From positions 494,138 to 558,137 of the forward strand of contig MU270061.1 of NCBI GenBank assembly GCA_021432635.1: a DNA stretch of 64,000 nt. The letters are read 5' to 3'. A program made the translations under genes and the position numbers. Of this stretch, positions 23,742-35,690 are shown in pieces (position 1 is the first letter of the stretch; every line of letters begins with the position of its first letter). The notes below the pieces were generated by a model. It was given only the letters and a program-made list of their open reading frames with translations, searched no databases and was not told the origin of the DNA. Source of the stretch: Thozetella sp. PMI_491 (lineage: Eukaryota; Ascomycota; Sordariomycetes; Chaetosphaeriales; Chaetosphaeriaceae).

Positions 23742-25386
23742 ATGGCACAGAGAACAATACCACTGGTTATCAACGGCCGCGATGTCGTGGACACAGAATC
23801 AACGGTTTTCATCTCGAACCCAGACAGCACTTTCTCGCCAGGGTGGACGGCTCAAGGCGCCACCATGAGACACTGCGAACAGGCTATCGAGTCATCTGCC
23901 AGAGCGTTTCAATCATGGAGGTTTTCTACGCCGCATGAGCGGATGGAACTTTTTCGAGGGCTCGCCCAGGTACGCTACTGAGAGCCACAACGACTTTATA
24001 AGGAGCCGTGCTTACGTATCTAGCTCTTCCGGGATTCGAGAGAGGCACTCAAGTCTGTGATCAAGGAAGAGCTACACTGCTCAGATCTATGGGCCGAGAT
24101 TAATGTCAACGATTGTATAGACCTTGCAGAGCAACTCGCCTGCGTTGTTTGGTCTGGATCTCTCTCGGGGGTTGTGCCCGAAGTGCGGCGGGGCGGAGCT
24201 CATGCCATCGTGTCCAAGCAGCCTCTTGGCATTGTTCTGGGAGTCGCCCCGTGGAATTCTCCTGCGTTTCTTGCACTCCGTTCGGTCGCTGCACCTGTCG
24301 CGGCCGGGAATTGCGCCATCTTGAAGGCAAGGCTAGAATCAAAGGTGTAGAGATGGCCGTGGGTTAGGTCGACGTCGCTAACCGCGAGCAGGGCTCCGAG
24401 CTAAGTCCGCGGACACATCACTTCATTGCGGACCTCTTCAACCAAGCGAACTTTCCACCTGGTGTTGTGAACTTTTTGATCCATCGCACTGAGGATGCGG
24501 CGTCAATTTTCAAGGCATTGATATCCCATCCAGCGGTTCGAAAATGCAACTTCACGGGATCGACGGCCGTGGGACGTCAGATAGCCATGCGGGCGGCTCA
24601 GTATTTGAAGCCGGTGCTCCTCGAATTGGGTGGCAAGAATTTTGCCTTAGTTCTGGATGACAGCGACATGGACCAGGCAGCGAGTATGATACTCGAGGGG
24701 GCATTTTTGAACGTATGTCAAACGCGACACTCCAGACCGAGGTCCCATTATACCTGGCTACCGTTCCGAAAGTCCGCACTGCTTGAGATTGCTGACACAG
24801 ACGCCACCACAGAGTGGCCAGATTTGCATGTCCACGGACATTGTCCTTGTGTCGGAGGGGAAAAAGGAAGCGATTTGCGCGGCCCTTCGCAAAAGGATGG
24901 ATTCGGCGCGTTCCGCCCACGTAACCGGCGTCATCCATTACCCGAGCAGGGCACGTATCGCATCTCTAGTGGAAGATGCGCTCAACAAGGGAGCGACCTT
25001 GATAGAAGGGCATGCAGCCAATGGCGTAAGCGCGGAACGCGCTGTTATCATTGACAACCTCACCAAAGACATGACGTTCTGGCGACAAGAATCATTCGGG
25101 CCGCTCTTGGGGATCGCGACGTATCAAACCGTAGAGGAAGCAGTTGCCATCATCAACAGCTGCGAATATGGACTCTCCGCGGCTATCTTCACGACCTCCG
25201 GGCTTGCGGCAATGAAGCTTGCATCTCAGCTAGAAGTAGGGGGGGGTGCACGTGAACGGCCCCACGGCTCACGACGAGGCCACGCTGCCCCACGGTGGGT
25301 ATAAAAACAGTGGATGGGGCCGGTTTGGTGGGCAATGGGGGTTGGATGAGTTCGTGCAAACTCAAACTATCATTGTCAACATCTAG
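23742..25386 (+). pseudogene. Aldehyde dehydrogenase, frameshifted in a G8 run near its 3' end
   Basis: Exons 23742-23969, 24031-24326, 24392-24712 and 24813-25386 encode an NAD(P)-dependent aldehyde dehydrogenase of the salicylaldehyde/vanillin dehydrogenase type. Visible motifs are the cofactor loop GVAPWNSPAF, NFTGSTAVGR, the general base in LELGGKNFALVL, the catalytic cysteine in SGQICMS and the cofactor-binding ESFGPLLG. The third exon follows a GC-AG intron (donor AAG/GCAAGG at 24327). Near 25239-25246 the frame runs into eight G; the conserved tail (HVNGPTAHDEATLPHGGYKN and onward to the stop at 25384-25386) lies in the other frame and is reached only if the run had seven. This is one extra base, real or from sequencing. 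If real, the last 50 or so residues, including part of the oligomer and substrate surface, are lost. Everything else is intact. The ATG at 23742 is chosen because homologues start just before TIPLVINGRDV; an in-frame ATG also lies at 23682. Confidence 0.8.
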
Positions 25387-25718
25387 AAATTTCTCATTCG
25401 CTCAAGCCAGCTTACCACGTCAGAGTTGACGCATTTCGCTTAGTCAGGGGTATGGCCGGATGCGCAGGAGAGGTGACTCCGGTGACTACTGTAGGTACTG
25501 CGTTCGGAAGAGATCCTAACACCGGAGTAGCGTTAAAATAGCTTGAAAATGACAATCTCCTTTCTCCGAACAGACCCTCCTTATAGTGTTTAATTCGGTC
25601 TTTACTTTCTTGGATTCCCCTTTTTGGCCTGCTACTCGGTAACCCAATTCTCAAACCTAGGCCACCCCCCGAACATCTGACGCTTTCAATCTCACTGCCT
25701 ATCTAGAACATCAGTAGC
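25387..25718. other. Short intergenic promoter region
   Basis: A 332-bp spacer between the aldehyde dehydrogenase and the next co-oriented gene. It is probably the promoter of the metallo-beta-lactamase-fold gene. No specific site was identified. Confidence 0.5.
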
Positions 25719-26739
25719 ATGAGTTCGCTTCCATCCCCGGATACGTCGGTACATGTCTACGCATTACCGACGGGACGTCTATATCTCCCGGATCGATGGC
25801 TCTTCGAAGACGGCGACGAAGACATACAGCGGGCTCGTCAGCTGTCGCCTGACTTTAGCTTTCTTATTAGCCACCCAACGGGCGGCCACGTTCTTTTCGA
25901 CCTTGGCTTACGAAAGGTGGGGTCTCTTCCCTCCCTCATGTATTCATTATCTTCCCCCGCGGTGTTTCTATCAAGGTTTGATTCTCATTGCAATTACGAT
26001 TCCCAAGGACTTTGACGGCAACCCGACCGTGATCCGAGCTGATTATCCTTACATCTCTCCAATTGTCACTGCAGATGCGGCGGAAATACTGCAACGAGGC
26101 CACATCCAACCGTCTACAGTCTCCACCGTAGTCTTCTCTCACCTCCACTTCGATCATGTGGGCGACCCGACCACCTTCTCCCATGCTACTTTTATAGCTG
26201 GACCGGGATCACGGGAAGCAACTGCCCCAGGCTATCCAAAGAATACCCTCTCCCCATTCCTTTCCGCCATCATCGACCACGAGAAGTATCATGAGCTTTC
26301 CTTCGAGAAAGATTGCTGGGTTCCAGTCGGCTCCTTTGAGCGTGGGTATGACTACTTTGGCGACGGCTCCTTCTATCTCTTGGACGCGCCAGGCCACATG
26401 CCGGGGCACTTGAGCGGCCTTGCGCACACAGGAGAGGACGAATGGATTCTCATGGGAGGCGACTGCTGCCACCATCGTGCTTTGCTCGTGGGCGCTCGGC
26501 CTGTCAGCGTAACAGTAGGGCCCAACGGAACCCGGAGCTTTCACAAAGACCCACCCTCAGCCATTTCAACCATTGAAAGGATCAGGGCATTGGAGAACCA
26601 TGGCTCAGTACTTGTTGCACTGGCGCACGACGCGATGCTGGAAGGGAGGATGCCAGAATATCCTGCAAAGCTTAACGGGTGGAAGCAGAGTTTGTGGAAG
26701 CAGGAAATCGATGCAGCAGTACAAGCAGCGTATCCGTAA
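25719..26739 (+). CDS. Metallo-beta-lactamase-fold hydrolase (lactonase-like)
   Basis: Two exons, 25719-25916 and 26008-26739, joined in phase 0 (donor AAG/GTGGGG, acceptor CCCAAG), give about 309 aa. The metal-binding signature SHLHFDHVGD places H111, H113, D115 and H116. Further ligands are the His in DAPGHMPGHLSG, the Asp of MGGDCCHH and the His of VALAHDAML. The N-terminal VHVYALPTGRLYLPDRW and FLISHPTGGHVLFDLGLRK are typical of fungal AHL-lactonase/MBL1-like proteins. Members hydrolyse cyclic esters or amides; the Fusarium FDB1 enzyme of this fold opens benzoxazolinone. Here a lactone or lactam is the natural guess. It sits between an aldehyde dehydrogenase and a decarboxylase, in the same orientation. 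Confidence 0.9.
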
Positions 26740-27083
26740 TGTATCCATAACTTGCCTCCGCAAATAAATGCCCATCAAAAATTACACGAGCCAAATTTCC
26801 ATGCATACAAAATGAATTGCCTGCGCATTGTAGAGGACCTTGACACATTGGTTATCCCACTGCACGAGCATCGGCACCGTGGCGGAGATAGCGGGGACGT
26901 AACCCAAAGTCCCCGGAATATACTAACTAGCCTGCATATACTGTCTCGCGCTACCCGGGATGGACACCGAATCTAGGGAAGATCCGGTGGTCTGGCTAGC
27001 AAACCTACAGAACTGATGGAGGATAAGACTAGACCGCTGCAGCTTTGGTACCAGCTGATTATGGAGCCTGCATCGCAGACAAA
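26740..27083. other. Short intergenic promoter region
   Basis: A 344-bp spacer between two co-oriented genes. It should contain the terminator of the metallo-hydrolase and the promoter of the amidohydrolase. No distinct site was recognised. Confidence 0.5.
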
Positions 27084-28110
27084 ATGGAACGAATTGACAC
27101 CCATTGTCATATTGTGCCGCCGAAATGGAGGAAACATTGCGAGGACCATGGGTTTGCTCAGCCAGATGGCATGCCCACCATACCGGTATGGAATTTTCTG
27201 GTTGTATCTGGATCTTCTCGACAGCAGCAGTTAACATATGCAGGCATGGTCGCCTGAGGACCACCTGGCTTTGATGGACAAGCTCCAAATTAGCAAGTCG
27301 ATTGTCAGCATCACCTCCCCTGGAACCTATCTTCAGAGCAACAACCATGAGCTGGCCCGCGAAATTACTCGGGAGACGAACGAGGAGCTTCACCAAATCT
27401 GCCTCCAGCATCCTTCGCGGTTCGGCTTTTTTGCATCGCTACCGCTTCCCGATGTGGAGGGATCTATAGCCGAGATAGATCATGCCTTGGACCACCTAGG
27501 GGCTTCCGGGTTTGCGCTCATGACCAATTCCTTCGGCATATACCTAGGAGACAATGCCTTCGACGCGGTCTTTGAGAAGCTCAACGAGCGAAAGGCCGTC
27601 GTGTTCATGCATCCAACTACATGCTGCGCCGGTAATATCGACAGCCCCAAGCCATTAAACCAGTATCCCTCCCCAATGCTGGAGTTCTTTTTCGACTCCG
27701 CGCGGGCTGTAACCAATCTCTTACTCTCAGGCACCGTCCAGCGCAATCCAGACATAACGTTCCTCGTTTCTCATGGTGGCGGAGTTATCCCTCCCTTGCT
27801 CGAACGCTTCACAAATTTCTCCGCCATCATCAATGCCCCGGCATCCTTGACCTCCAGCCAGGCCAAAGAGCTTTTCAAAACTCGTTTCTACTTTGATCTT
27901 GCAGGGTTTCCCTTCCCAGATCAGATACACGGGTATCTCCGTATAAGTGATGCATCAAGGCTTCTGTATGGAAGTGATTACCCATATACGCCGGGGAGCG
28001 TAATCGAGAGACAAGGGGAAGAGATGGATAAGGGGTTGCGTGAATTATTCGACGAGGACATGGTACGAAACATCTACTCAGAACATGCTCGGACGCTTTT
28101 GGGCCTATAG
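27084..28110 (+). CDS. Amidohydrolase-2 family decarboxylase (ACMSD / 6-methylsalicylate decarboxylase-like)
   Basis: Exons 27084-27185 and 27244-28110, spliced in phase 0 (CCG/GTATGG to ATGCAG), give about 322 aa. The protein begins MERIDTHCHIVPPKW, where H7 and H9 form the HxH metal pair. A further His occurs in VVFMHPTTCC, another in FLVSHGGGVIPPLL, and the metal aspartate in LLYGSDYPYT. WSPEDHLALMDKLQI and GFFASLPLPDVEGSI are typical of the PF04909 group that includes ACMSD and the salicylate, resorcylate and 6-methylsalicylate decarboxylases. The likely reaction is non-oxidative decarboxylation of an aromatic hydroxy acid, though a hydrolase role cannot be excluded. The first exon is only 34 codons and is lost if just the long open frame is read. 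Confidence 0.9.
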
Positions 28111-28276
28111 GTAGCGAGATGATCGTTGGGCGATGCGAAAATATGTTCCTACAGATAGCTGTCGTCGCTTTAAGATGTTTTCACCTTATATCCAATTAGT
28201 TAACTGATCTCTCCTCGCTATTTCAAGCATCAAGGAATCACACGCAAAGATGGCCTTGGGTATTTTTCTTTCTCCT

Positions 28277-28291
28277 CCCCCCCCCCCCCCC
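28277..28291. repeat. Homopolymer run of 15 C
   Basis: An uninterrupted C run in non-coding DNA, seen directly; its length may be imprecise. Confidence 0.9.
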
Positions 28292-28698
28292 ATCTTAGAC
28301 CCTGATCCACAAACCGCTGTGCTGTGATGGCTGCTAAGATACCTGGTGGTGGATGGGCGTGAATATCACGTGGAGGTATCTATGGCGCTCAGCACAGCAG
28401 CGCTAGCTCAAGACGCACCTCTATCGAGCTGGCTGTGCTGTCTCGCTATGCTGTCAAAAAAGGACCCGTTGGGCCAAATCGAGCCCTTCCGGCGCCGGCT
28501 CTGCTAGACATAGCTTCCTCCGAGCTCGACTAGGAGGAGGATGCATTGCATAACTCGGACAGGAAGCTCACGGGGTGTGCCAGACAAGGAGCGTCAAAAT
28601 TGCTGCCAAACTTGGCTTGGTGGCGCCCGCCCGACCCTGGCCCGACCCGCGGTTTTTTATTTTATTTTTTTATTTTTTATTCTTCGGGGGGTGGCTCC

Positions 28699-28734
28699 GC
28701 ACAGCGGCCAGCACAGCGGCCAGCACAGCGCAAC
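28699..28734 (+). repeat. 12-bp tandem repeat, three units
   Basis: The unit GCACAGCGGCCA occurs twice exactly and a third time with its last four bases changed. It follows a T-rich tract. No function is evident. Confidence 0.8.
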
Positions 28735-30071
28735 GGTTTGTGGATCAGGGGCCTTTAGTAGGTGGGCCTTATCGGAGGAAGGACTAGTAACAATTGACAG
28801 AATTGACAGTTGAACGCGTCTTTGGAGATTCGGCGGTCTGATTCCTCCAGGCACATTCCCGATAATCTGGGCTTGAATGATCGGAAATGAGGGTCACGCT
28901 TATGCATAAATCCGAGGCGGCCCAAGCACACGTGCCACACACCCCAGATCCCCATTTCCATGCTAAGAGGCGCCGTCCCCTTTAGCGCTGTATGTTTAAC
29001 GTCAGTAGTGTCAGAGGGTTCAGCTAACAGCTGGTCGGCTGATCCATCCCCATAGCTGACCCTAACTCTTACTGTGGATATTCCCCTAGTCAAGTGGAGC
29101 GCCTGGTCTCACGTATTTGGTGTCTATGTAGCTAACTACAGATTACTACTATGGTCACTAGATATTCCACGTCCCTGCCGGCGGGTCGGTAGAAGCCCAA
29201 TGAGCTGAGCATCGGCTTATCGTCGAAGCGGTATCGATATACCTTCCTCAAGTCCGCGGCCGCGGAGTGCTGATACTCATACCGCGCTAGAATCCGGAAA
29301 GTATTGCACTTCATCTATTGGAGAACCGTGTCTCCAATTCGACTTGATCCCTGACCTTCCACAACGTGGATCGCGGAGAAGCAAGTCTCTTGTACCGGCG
29401 AACAGCTTTTGCCGGGCAAAAAGCGGGCAGCTGAGCCACTAAGAATCTTGCTCACAGGGATCTCAGGTCACTATAATTATGCTTACCCCTAGAAAGATTG
29501 ACAAGCATACGCACCCTGCGCTCGGTCTGCTCTTCGGGCACGAGCCGGCCTGCATCCACTAGTGTGGGGCGAATATCTGAATACTTCACTTCCAGAGATG
29601 CGGCGTGGCTTTGGAGTTTGGTAGAGATGGGTCAAGGCGGCTCAAAATGAGCCACAACGGCTCGGTATCGCTCCACTCTGCGGCCTGGCTCATCCTAAAG
29701 ACACCGTCTTGGACACTGGCCACTGACGGGGGTGCTGAGGTGACTGTAGTAGACGACATATTGGGTAGAAATCTAGCTGTGAGATAGCACTCCAGGATGA
29801 TACCGTCCTCTGCGTTGTAATCCCACCCCGATTGGACGAAGAATGATACAACACCAAGTTAGATTACTCAACTTGTCGACCAATATAGTGGGCGGAGTTA
29901 GAAAGGGTAGCTATGTCTCAATGTGGTGTTCTACATTCACCCCCAGGGGTGAGCGAATTACGACCGCCTGGTCTCTTAACTCCCCGCTTCTCCCATCGAT
30001 GCTTGTTCTCTTTCGTCTCCATCTTCTTTCTACCTCTCGGCTTCCCTAATTGGATCCCAGTAAAGTCCGAC

Positions 30072-32895
30072 ATGCCTTTCCACCAGGACCCTTATCCAGC
30101 CAGTGGCGAACCACCATCGTACAATCCGGATCAACCCGAGCCTCCTCCGGAAAACCCTCGCAAGAGAAAGCGGATCCCCATTGCTTGTGGTGCTTGTAGG
30201 GCCAGGAAGTCACGGGTACGTCTCCTGTCGATTGCACCACCCTCTCCCAACCACTGTACCCCGCGTTGCCTTACATGGGAGAAAGCAGGCGCTAACTCGG
30301 CGCTTCGGTGACGTAGTGTGACGGCGCTCGACCTAAATGTTCGGGATGTATAGCGCAGAATGTCGAGTGTGTTTATGCAACACATCCGATAGTAAGCTTT
30401 ACAGGAACAGGCTTGTAAGACCCTCAACTGTGGATGGTGGAGGTGGATTGTGCTCAGCTTTCACTAGATCTATCGGGGCTCTGGAGTCGCGTCTGCTGGC
30501 ACTTGAGCAGGAAGTGCAAGAAATCAAGCACACGCAGCACGTAAACGGGTCCCAGGCAGCTGAAATTGCTGACGAACATGAGGTGCCACCTGGGGAAGTC
30601 GGCGATGACACTTCCTCCGGAATATCGCCGGAAGTTACAGACGGAGTTGGCACCCTTGAATTCTCAGTTCAGCCGCAACCTGCTTTCTTTGGTGAGCGAG
30701 ATGTCAGAGCTGCAGTGTCTCCTGGCCAGCAAACTAACACTCATATGAGCAAGGTCCCTCCTCGAACATCGCTTTCACACGTCTGATTCGAAGATACATC
30801 TTCTCTCAGCTACATGACTCCGAGCCTACGCACCCAAAGGAGTCTGGCGGAGACTTTCCGTTTCATCGACGGGACCAGTTGGCTGTCTCCGGGCCGCCAT
30901 CCCCCAGTCACACTAGTCCCCCTCCGATTTGGTCTCTGGGTTCTTCCCCCAGTACCACTCATTTCCCACCGCAAGAGGAAGTCGTACGTCTTGTACTACG
31001 TTTCTTCTCCAACACGGCGATGTTGTTCCCATACATTCACGAGGACAGTTTTTGGAAAACGTTCAATGTCGCAGCAGAATCAGGATTTAGGGGGGTGCGT
31101 TCGTCCTGGCTAGGACTCTTATACATGATACTTGCCATGGCGACCATCACGGCTCCTGATACGACCGAAACGACACAGCAAGCTGCCCTTTCTGACAGCT
31201 TCTTTACCTTTGCAGAGTCTCTGCGCCCAAACCCCCGAACAGGGGATGCAGGTCTCGAGAGAAGTGAAGCCGCCGTTTCCTTCACGTATCCACATCCTGG
31301 ACGCACAAATCTAACTCTCAGGATCAGTCCAGGTGATGCTATTGATGGTGCAATATCTTCAAGGGACAAGACGCTCTATCCAGACTTGGACCGTCCATGG
31401 ACATGCGGTTAGGTTGGCGATCCAGCTTGGGCTCCACTCTAATGAGACACTGAAACAGTGTGATCCTCTAGAGCAGGAAGTGAGGGTCCGCACTTGGTAT
31501 TGCTGCATCCTTCTCGATAGGTTTGTTCCCCGTCCTAGATAGATGGATCAACTTCGAGTCCTAAATCTTTTGCGAAGAACATTGAGCCTGACCTTTGGAC
31601 GACCACCAACTATCCCGGACCACTACATCCGGATACGCCTACCGATTCATGTCCTCAACTTAGGCTCCAATGACTCTCCGACCTACCAACCGACCCCATG
31701 GTGCGCTGAGGAGTGCAGCAGCCTATTTTTGAATGCTACCATGTCAGTATTCTTTCTTATACATTCTGGCAAAGACATGAGACAGAGACCTGATTGCTAT
31801 GATTTAATGCAGTACTCTGTACCAGATCTTGAACAAAGTTCTTGATTCACTATATGAAAGCAACCTAAGCTCAGGAGCCTTGCTTACAGTTGCCGAAATG
31901 GCATCATTCAGCCTGTCGGCAGAGCAAGAGCTCCAAAAGTGGCGATCTTTGCTACCGAGTTCCATCGTGCTGATACGAGCACCAGGAATCCCATCCAATA
32001 ATGAAGGCACACTGCAGCATAAATTGCGGGCCGTATTGACTCTACGGTTCTATAACACTAGGATCTTGACTCATCGGCCGCTACTTGATCGATTTTTGCA
32101 ACTCATCGGAAATTCCACGATAGACGAACACGAAACAGCAACTCTGACGCAACTCATGGAGCTCAGCACGACGATGTGTCTAGAGTCGGCTGAGTCGATA
32201 ATCGATCTCGTATACACCGTGATTACTCCCGTCAACCGCCAGCGAGAATACTTGGGCGCGTGGTGGTTCACACTCTACTACAGTCTGTCTAACTGGCTGC
32301 TAAACTTGCACCAGACTCTTGCTAACTACCCGTGATAGCTTTTAACGCCGCCCTAGCCGTTGCAGCCACGCTTCTTTGTAGTAAGAGAACTTTTGAGACG
32401 CTCCCGAACACTACTCGAAACCCAAGCGATAGGGCGAATTCCTTGCTTGAACGTGCGATTTCTTGCCTTTCGCTCCTAGAGAGCAATAGCCGTATGGCGG
32501 ACAAATGTTCGCGGTTTATGATTGCTATCCGATACTACATCCATGTGCTACGTGAGTCTTGCCTTCTTCTACCCCTTCTTAGGTACTTCTACGCACATAT
32601 GGCCAAAGACAGACCTTCAAAATGCCTAAAACTTCGCTGTCCAGATCATCCACGCGCCATCTCGATCGAAGGCGATAGCGCCTTCCGTGTGTCCCCTGCT
32701 GGGATTGCAGGGCCCCAGTCACAAGTGGAAAAGAGGATGAATGATGGCACAATCACTGTAGATTGGCCATTAATGAGCTTCCTGGACTTCTCCCTTCCAG
32801 AGTCGGACATAACCTCAATGACTCCACAAGAGCTTAGTCGCTTCATTACTGCGGAACATGCGGGGGGATTTGACCACGGGGGGTTACTCTTATAG
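30072..32895 (+). CDS. Zn2Cys6 fungal-specific transcription factor (cluster regulator)
   Basis: Eight exons, 30072-30215, 30317-30414, 30468-30691, 30754-31263, 31322-31520, 31578-31742, 31813-32282 and 32339-32895, give about 788 aa. After a basic KRKR stretch the zinc cluster reads CGACRARKSR/CDGARPKCSGCIAQNVEC, split by intron 1, with all six cysteines in the CxxC-x6-C / x6-CxxC-x6-C pattern. A coiled-coil-like dimerisation segment follows (SIGALESRLLALEQEVQEIK). The middle region is the PF04082 fungal transcription factor domain: MLFPYIHEDSFWKTF, LLMVQYLQGTRRSIQTW, IQLGLHSN and LTFGRPPTIP. It should be nuclear and probably controls its neighbours. One junction is uncertain: between exons 4 and 5 I used a 57-nt intron (31264-31321), but a 2-base deletion near 31218-31224 with a different intron would give a sequence (LCAQTPEQ) that looks more like relatives. 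If so the gene is damaged. Confidence 0.82.
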
Positions 32896-33476
32896 TTTCT
32901 AGCTGATTCGGTGTATGAAGGTATAAAAGTAAAAGCTATTGATTTTGAGCATCACTCTCGAAGTATTTATAAATATGCAGTACTGGATTGCTCATTTCGA
33001 GCTATTTACGCCACGATCATCTGTCTGATCTTTGACTCCCATCGATTTAGCATCGCCTCTTCCGCATGATAGCTGTACGCACAAGTCTGGGTTTGCGGAT
33101 GCGACCTCGATCCTTTCGGGGCACTAGACGCTTTTCTTGGGAGTGCACCGAGCCGAGTCTGCACTATTGTCGGATGTGTAACGCTTAACTCCCCGGCCAC
33201 AGCCGGGGTACAACCCGGGAATACTAACGCCACTCCCAAACAAAGAGCGATCACTCGAATCGTACGTAAGATTGGTTCGTACTGAGTTAGCTGAAGTCGA
33301 AGTGCGGCAGGATTTCTCCCCGTAACTACTAGCGAAGATTAACATCCTATATCATATCGTTCTCAGCCTTCTGCTGTTCTTTGACTCCTCTGAAGACAGT
33401 GAAACTCGTCATTTTGAGTTCATCGTCTTTCTTTGTCAAAATATTTAACTGTTCCAAAACCTCATTCCGCATTGCA
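32896..33476. other. Intergenic promoter region of the MFS gene
   Basis: A 0.58-kb spacer between two co-oriented genes. It is AT-rich at its start and otherwise unremarkable. It probably carries the transporter promoter. Confidence 0.5.
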
Positions 33477-35313
33477 ATGGAAGTAAATCAGCCCCTTCCG
33501 CGCGGTGACGCCGAGAAGGAGTTCGTTCCTTGGGAGAGCCGCGAGGAGAATGCCGGGTCGGCTGCCCAGGGGGGCGAGATGGATGAGCCACGAAAGCATC
33601 TTCACACGAAGACTTTTCTTGCGGTTGCGGCTATGTGCCTCATATACTTCGCGCAACTGGTGAGCCTTGTTGGGGCTGGTGCTGTGAGTAACCTCGATCG
33701 GCAAGCCATGGCATTTGACATTTTTCTCAACCGAATTACAGCAAGGACATACTATTGCTTCCCACTTCGACCGAGCGAGCGATGCGGTGTGGTTCACTGC
33801 TCCCATTACCATATTTACGGTTGTCCTTGGTCCAATTGTCTCCCAGGCGTCCGACTACTTTGGACGGAAATGGTTCCTCGTCGTCTTGACTTCGGCCGGG
33901 GGAGTGGGATCTGTCATTATCGCCAGGGCAACATCCATGAACATGGTGATCGCCGGTTTTGGTGTCACTGGTCTATCATTTGGAGTGCAGCCCCTTCTTC
34001 ATACAGTCACATCCGAGGTGCTTCCTCGAAGATGGAGAGGTTTCGCACAAGCGACTGACATGCTCTCGGTTGGCCTCGGGTCTGTCTGCGGCCTGCTGGT
34101 CGGCGGCGCTCTTAACCGCACAAACGATATCGCTTCGGATGGATTCCGATATTACTTCTACATGGCTATGGCCTGGTACGCAATTGCTGCCGCTATATGC
34201 GCATACGCATACAACCCTCCAAAGACCAAGCAGGAAATAGAGTTCCAAGGACAGCTCATGGCCAAGTTGGCGAGATTGGACTGGATCGGATATATTCTCT
34301 TGGCTTCAGGCCTTGTTCTGTTCTCCGTCGGCCTTTCCTGGGCGAACAACCCCTATCCCTGGTCGGACGCCCGAGTGATAGCCACACTTGTCGTTGGTCT
34401 TGTGCTTGCTTTCGCCCTTCTTGCTTACGAGAGCCTCTTCAAGAAAGACGGCATGTTCCATCACGATCTATTCAGAAAAGATAGGAACTTTCCTCTTTCA
34501 TTGTTTTGCATCTTCGCCGAAGGTAGCGCTTTTTTTGCCGCCAATACATATTTCGCTTTTCAGGTAAGCTCTTCAACTCCAGCTTCAATCCGAACTAAGC
34601 TCTAATTAATTACAAAGATTGGCACCCTCTACGAGTCAGATGCGTTGGCTGTAGGCCTTCGGTTTGGCGTCGCCTTCATATGTGCCATGTTTAGTGGCTT
34701 TCTCGCCGGTTGGTACTGCGCCATCACTCGACAGACGCGATGGATCACCGTGCTTGCTTTTGTGTTGTTTTCGGTCTTCTTCATCTGCATGGCTACTACT
34801 AGCCGAGACACCAACACACCCACATGGGGTTACGCTGTCATACTGGGCTTTGGGCTCGGCACGACGCTGACGACGCTCATTACTATTGCGCAACTATCTA
34901 CTCCTCCCGAACTGATCTCTACGGCTAGCGGACTCTTCATTAGTATTCGATCCCTTGGCGGTACCATTGCGCTTGCCATATATCAGACATTGTCCATTAA
35001 CCAGATTAACAATCTCCAGGGCAATATCGCTTCTGCTGGTATCTCCGCAGGTCTGGCTCAAGCAGAAGTCACGGATTTTGTCACGGCCATTCTACAAAAG
35101 AACACGACTACATTAGAGGCGATCCCCGGTATAACCCAAAATATCGTCGAAGCCGGATATGCGGCTTACGGGGATACCTTTGTCACGGGCTTCCGATATG
35201 TGTGGATCACTGCAGAATGCTTCGTCCTTGTAGCTGGCATTGGGGCTGTCTTTTTGAAGGACACGCAAAATGAATTCAACATGCACATAGATGCTCCGGT
35301 GGAAGAGGAATAG
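33477..35313 (+). CDS. MFS drug/toxin efflux transporter (TRI12-like)
   Basis: Exons 33477-33683, 33742-34563 and 34618-35313, all phase 0, give about 574 aa. The long hydrophilic N-terminus is followed by 12-14 hydrophobic segments beginning FLAVAAMCLIYFAQLVSLVG. The cytoplasmic loop after the second segment has SQASDYFGRKWFLVV, the MFS signature GxxxDrxGRr. LPRRWRGFAQA and WRGF-type motifs are common in the TRI12/siderophore-transporter branch (PF06609). The protein should lie in the plasma or a vacuolar membrane and export small organic compounds using the proton gradient. It stands directly downstream of the regulator, inside the run of catabolic enzymes. Export of a substrate or toxic intermediate is the natural inference; trichothecene transport is not implied. 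Confidence 0.9.
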
Positions 35314-35690
35314 TAGGACCGGAAGTTAAGTCAGGAGGTGAGGGTCTACTATACTGGATGGAAAGTTACGACAATATCCCTAAGAGATATATGGCCTAGC
35401 AGTCAGTTCATGTTAAATTATCTCTACTTAGGCTCTTTACTCCGAAGAGACTCTTATCTACTTGCCAAGGTATTCGAGCGTTTATAGACCATGCTGGAAC
35501 CAGTGACCACTTCTCCTCCACCTCTGAGACAATTCCTCTTCATGGCCGGTTTAATTTCGTTAAGCTTTTTACTAGTCATACGGCACTAGTATTGAGTGAT
35601 CGGAGAGTGAGAGTTTTATTTGGTTGGGGTAGAACGTCAAAATTCAGCAACGTAGAGTCGGGTGTTTCGAAGGTTATTTGGTGGTAAATT
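35314..35690. other. Intergenic, convergent 3' flanks
   Basis: A 377-bp spacer between the convergent MFS and alcohol dehydrogenase genes. It should hold both polyadenylation regions. Nothing else is recognisable. Confidence 0.5.

Larger units (their letters stand above)
28111..30071. other. Intergenic spacer with low-complexity tracts
   Basis: About 2 kb between the amidohydrolase and the regulator gene. It contains a 15-C run (28277-28291), a T-rich tract (28652-28682) and a 12-bp tandem repeat (28699-28734). Open frames here are short, overlapping and without motifs. The last part should be the regulator promoter. Confidence 0.55.

Noticed and set aside
33477-35313. Transporter as evidence for a trichothecene cluster, together with the isotrichodermin-hydroxylase-like P450
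   Set aside because: No trichodiene synthase or other core tri genes are present; both families are broad.
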